Of a DNA stretch of 64,000 nt, positions 62,007-64,000 are shown in pieces. The DNA is taken from positions 3,162,001-3,226,000 of the forward strand of contig NZ_CP012750.1 in assembly GCF_001302565.1 (NCBI RefSeq), written 5' to 3'. Made by a program: the position numbers and the translations under genes. Source of the stretch: Glutamicibacter halophytocola. Its GTDB lineage: Bacteria > Actinomycetota > Actinomycetes > Actinomycetales > Micrococcaceae. Numbering within the stretch: position 1 is the first letter of the stretch; every line of letters starts with the position of its first letter. Under the pieces are notes generated by a model, which ran no database searches, was not told the DNA's origin, and saw only the letters and a list, made by a program, of their open reading frames with translations.

Positions 62007-62605
62007 TTCTCATCCATTTCGCTATCGAGTTCATCGTCGACGAAGGTAACGGCTTCGAAAAAGTCAATCATCGGGTCCATCATGAAACCTAATGTGGACA
62101 GTTCCGCATCGTAAGCTTCAAGCAGGAAAAGCAGTCCGTGCGAACGAGCGGCAGTCCTCACATGTCCTACAGCGGGCATAACCGCAGAGCCATCGTCTTC
62201 TGACGGCACTTCCATCGCTATGACCGCCGTCAACTGGAGAATCTGGCCAACCGAATCCGATTGGTATTCGCTGCTTTGAATAGGTGTTGCTGACTCATAG
62301 CCCGGCATCGCCAGTTCCGCCAAGCTCTTTTCAGGGTCGTCGTCCAACACCATCAGGTGAGCTGTGCCCATTGCGTGTCCGTCTTCAGGCGAATACCAAA
62401 GCGTATGTTCGGCTTCTGCTACCTGGTTATTCGCCACATCCAAGGCCATTTGCTGATAAACCTGCCGCAGATCAGGGTCTTCCGGGATGGCTATTTCCGC
62501 GAGGTCTTGCGCCCATTGTTCCGCGGTGTCCCAACTATCTTCGGGAAACGAGCGGGGTACTGGAATCCATAATTCCAGGTCCGGTTCAATCTCATATGTC
62601 GTCAT
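62003..62605 (-). CDS. Hypothetical acidic protein of the toxin-like operon
   Basis: The 200-residue protein is strongly acidic, with few basic residues and no membrane segment. It has beta-rich stretches (ELWIPVPRSFPEDSWDTAEQWAQDLA; AHLMVLDDDPEKSLAEL) and a C-terminus MIDFFEAVTFVDDELDSEMDEN. Its start overlaps the stop of the upstream gene (ATGA), and its stop overlaps the TTG of the next, so all are coupled. The pattern of strands followed by a terminal aromatic-acidic tail is reminiscent of PsbP/Mog1-like chaperones or immunity proteins. This is a weak analogy. Confidence 0.6.
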   Translation of the reverse strand: MTTYEIEPDLELWIPVPRSFPEDSWDTAEQWAQDLAEIAIPEDPDLRQVYQQMALDVANNQVAEAEHTLWYSPEDGHAMGTAHLMVLDDDPEKSLAELAMPGYESATPIQSSEYQSDSVGQILQLTAVIAMEVPSEDDGSAVMPAVGHVRTAARSHGLLFLLEAYDAELSTLGFMMDPMIDFFEAVTFVDDELDSEMDEN

Positions 62606-63228
62606 TGCATTGGCACCCACTTGAAAGTTCCCAGTATTGACAAGCCTAGCGACCTTAATCCTTCGGCAAATTCATCGCCATTCTCCGCATCAACGTGGAG
62701 GTATGAATAGAGCATCCACAGTCCGGCTTTTGGATCCGGATCGATGCTCCCATCGGGCAGAGGACGTGGAACAACCAAATTCAAGCCATTGTTCTTGAGC
62801 TCTGGCGCATCGACGGAACGCTCCGCAGAAGACCATAGATACCAGTCTGCTCCGTCAGCATCCTCGATTTCGATCTGGTTGCTGCCTGCGGCCTTTCGCA
62901 CAGCATCCAGCAAAGTACCGTTGGAGCCCACCTTAAGCGGGGTCATGATCACGGAAGCAGGCATTGCCCCCGTGGCGAGTTTCTCGACCGGCATTGCGAA
63001 GCCTAGTGATCCGCGGCGGCGCAAGTACTCGAACATCTGGTGCATTTGCTTTCGAAGCATCAATACCAGGTCTGCGCGCCCAAGGGCTTTAGGCTCGGCC
63101 GTCACCAGCTTTGTCAATGCCTGTTCGTGTTCCACACTGGTATTGAATTCACGCCAGCCTGCCGGATACAGCAGGCTGTATCCAATGCCCCGGGGACGCG
63201 ACATCGATGGTGATTCTGTTGCGCTCAT
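62602..63228 (-). CDS. Hypothetical PsbP/Mog1-like protein of the toxin-like operon
   Basis: The 208-residue protein starts with RPRGIGYSLLYPAGWREFNTSVEHEQALTKLV, a beta hairpin and helix opening like PsbP/Mog1-fold proteins. It ends with WMLYSYLHVDAENGDEFAEGLRSLGLSILGTFKWVP, a strand-helix-strand closing typical of that fold. The middle carries MPASVIMTPLKVG. Cytoplasmic, no signal peptide. It follows the toxin-like gene by 64 nt and is coupled to the acidic protein. It may chaperone or neutralise the toxin-like protein; the fold assignment is by eye. Confidence 0.58.
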   Translation of the reverse strand: MSATESPSMSRPRGIGYSLLYPAGWREFNTSVEHEQALTKLVTAEPKALGRADLVLMLRKQMHQMFEYLRRRGSLGFAMPVEKLATGAMPASVIMTPLKVGSNGTLLDAVRKAAGSNQIEIEDADGADWYLWSSAERSVDAPELKNNGLNLVVPRPLPDGSIDPDPKAGLWMLYSYLHVDAENGDEFAEGLRSLGLSILGTFKWVPMQ

Positions 63229-63292
63229 CGTTTCTCCCGCAGTATCAAAATATGGCTCGAATGTTCACTTTACGGATTGCCCTCCGCTGAAG

Positions 63293-64000
63293 CTACTTCT
63301 CGCGAGTCAGGTCCCAGATGCCAGGAGGCGCGGTTACCACGACGCTTCCGCGATCTTCCCATTTCCCATGCTTCACAATCTTTTCCGCCCAAATCTTGGC
63401 CTGGGGGCCCATGTCGTCTGGGTGCTTCAGAATGTACTCAGCCATCGCCCGGTGCTTTGTTGCACCGCCCTCCGAGACATACTTCACGTACGTCTTCCAG
63501 TCGCCTTTGAACTCTTTTTTGAATCCATCCATGTATCCCTTGGTCTTCCCGGATACAGTCTGTTGGTAGTTCTTCTCGATCTTGCGGTTACTGCGCCGGA
63601 TCTTTGACTTTGTATAACGGTTCCCGCGAATTGTCGTTTTCTTCGGGCGCTTGGTCGCCTTTTTGATGGAGGACCTGACAATGCCTCGCCCAGTACTGGA
63701 ACGCGTCTTGGTGAAGGCCTTGAAAATGCTCCGCGGCCCAGCCTTGGCTCCCAACTTGATCCCATTTGGGAAGGCCTTGCTGAAACCGGATATGGCCTTT
63801 CCGGCAAGGCGTCCGAAGGGGATGATTCCGACGACCGCAATTAGCAGGCTGGTCCAATCCCCGTCGCCTTGGACCATTTTGATGACTTCGATGGCCAGCA
63901 CGGCTACCGCTGCGATCACCGCTATAGCCGAAGCAATCGGTCCCCACACCGGAGAGGTAATGAATAACGCTGCGATGCCCACACCTACGGCAACCCAGCC
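63293..64000 (-). CDS. Type VII-like polymorphic toxin protein, 5'-partial
   Basis: The visible 235 C-terminal residues continue past the window edge; the frame stays open upstream of the GTG at 63982 (GWVAVG precedes it), so that codon is not the true start. A hydrophobic stretch (ALFITSPVWGPIASAIAVIAAVAVLAIEVIKMV) and a second one (TSLLIAVVGIIPFGRLAGKAISGF) are typical of the middle of WXG/LXG-type secreted toxins. The last ~130 residues form a basic domain (RPKKTTIRGNRYTKSKIRRSNRKIEKNY, then DWKTYVKYVSEGG, WAEKIVKHGKWEDRG) with no recognised activity. Four small genes follow, as expected for immunity genes. Confidence 0.6.
   Translation of the reverse strand, partial: GWVAVGVGIAALFITSPVWGPIASAIAVIAAVAVLAIEVIKMVQGDGDWTSLLIAVVGIIPFGRLAGKAISGFSKAFPNGIKLGAKAGPRSIFKAFTKTRSSTGRGIVRSSIKKATKRPKKTTIRGNRYTKSKIRRSNRKIEKNYQQTVSGKTKGYMDGFKKEFKGDWKTYVKYVSEGGATKHRAMAEYILKHPDDMGPQAKIWAEKIVKHGKWEDRGSVVVTAPPGIWDLTREK

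Noticed and set aside
1..64000. CRISPR arrays, tRNA or rRNA genes and insertion sequences
   Set aside because: No regularly spaced repeats, cloverleaf-like runs with CCA ends, rRNA stretches or transposase motifs were found on reading both strands.

Overview
The window reads as the chromosome of a high-GC Gram-positive actinobacterium. Codons are GC-rich, a mycothiol-type maleylpyruvate isomerase-like domain is present, and there are actinobacterial families such as an ECF41 sigma factor, WXG100-like proteins and a DUF2599-like secreted protein. Several genes appear to be leaderless, with a TANNNT-like -10 box 6-7 nt before the ATG. Gene content and order look most like the Micrococcaceae (Arthrobacter/Glutamicibacter group). 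That placement is an inference from family knowledge, not a database match. No tRNA, rRNA, CRISPR array or complete insertion sequence was seen.

Left part (1-16 kb). A flavin/iron-sulfur redox operon comes first: a shortened exported Ser/Thr-rich protein, ApbE, a ferric-reductase-like di-haem membrane protein, a NuoF-like protein and a ferredoxin. Next are a leaderless Nudix hydrolase, an isobutyryl-CoA-type acyl-CoA dehydrogenase, a GNAT acetyltransferase, and an Lrp-type regulator divergent from an M20 amidohydrolase plus MFS transporter pair. An HxlR regulator is divergent from an NAD(P)-binding protein, and a complete Dpp/Opp-type peptide ABC transporter with fused ATPases follows.

Middle part (16-31 kb). 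This holds a HigB/HigA-like toxin-antitoxin pair, a fatty acyl-CoA ligase broken by a one-base frameshift in a G6 tract, a NERD-helicase protein, a D-threonine-aldolase-like PLP enzyme and an IclR regulator with a VOC protein. A 3-oxoacid CoA-transferase/thiolase operon is probably under that IclR protein. Then come a histidine phosphatase, a metallophosphoesterase, a FabH-like synthase and an ArsR-controlled SRPBCC operon.

Catabolic centre (30-41 kb). A HutC-type GntR regulator faces an operon for a KdgT-like permease, a RuBisCO-like protein, a DUF1537 acid-sugar kinase and a zinc dehydrogenase. This looks like an acid-sugar pathway in which a keto-acid is phosphorylated and then handled by the RuBisCO-like protein. 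Next to it, a FadR-type regulator heads an asparagine pathway: asparaginase, aspartase and asparagine permease (asparagine to aspartate to fumarate).

Right part (41-64 kb). An AT-rich islet carries a secreted DUF2599-like protein with a small membrane protein. It is followed by an S9 peptidase, a translationally coupled pair of large membrane proteins, an ECF41 sigma factor with its AhpD-like partner, the branched-chain 2-oxoacid dehydrogenase operon (E1alpha, E1beta, E2), an HisC-type aminotransferase and purB. Around purB lie two minus-strand modules that look type VII (ESX/WXG) related. One is a WXG100-like protein coupled to an alpha/beta-hydrolase with a helical N-terminus. The other is a partial membrane-spanning toxin-like protein at the window edge, followed by four tightly linked small genes, two of them paralogous membrane proteins. 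These modules and the RuBisCO-like operon are the strongest candidates for undescribed biology.
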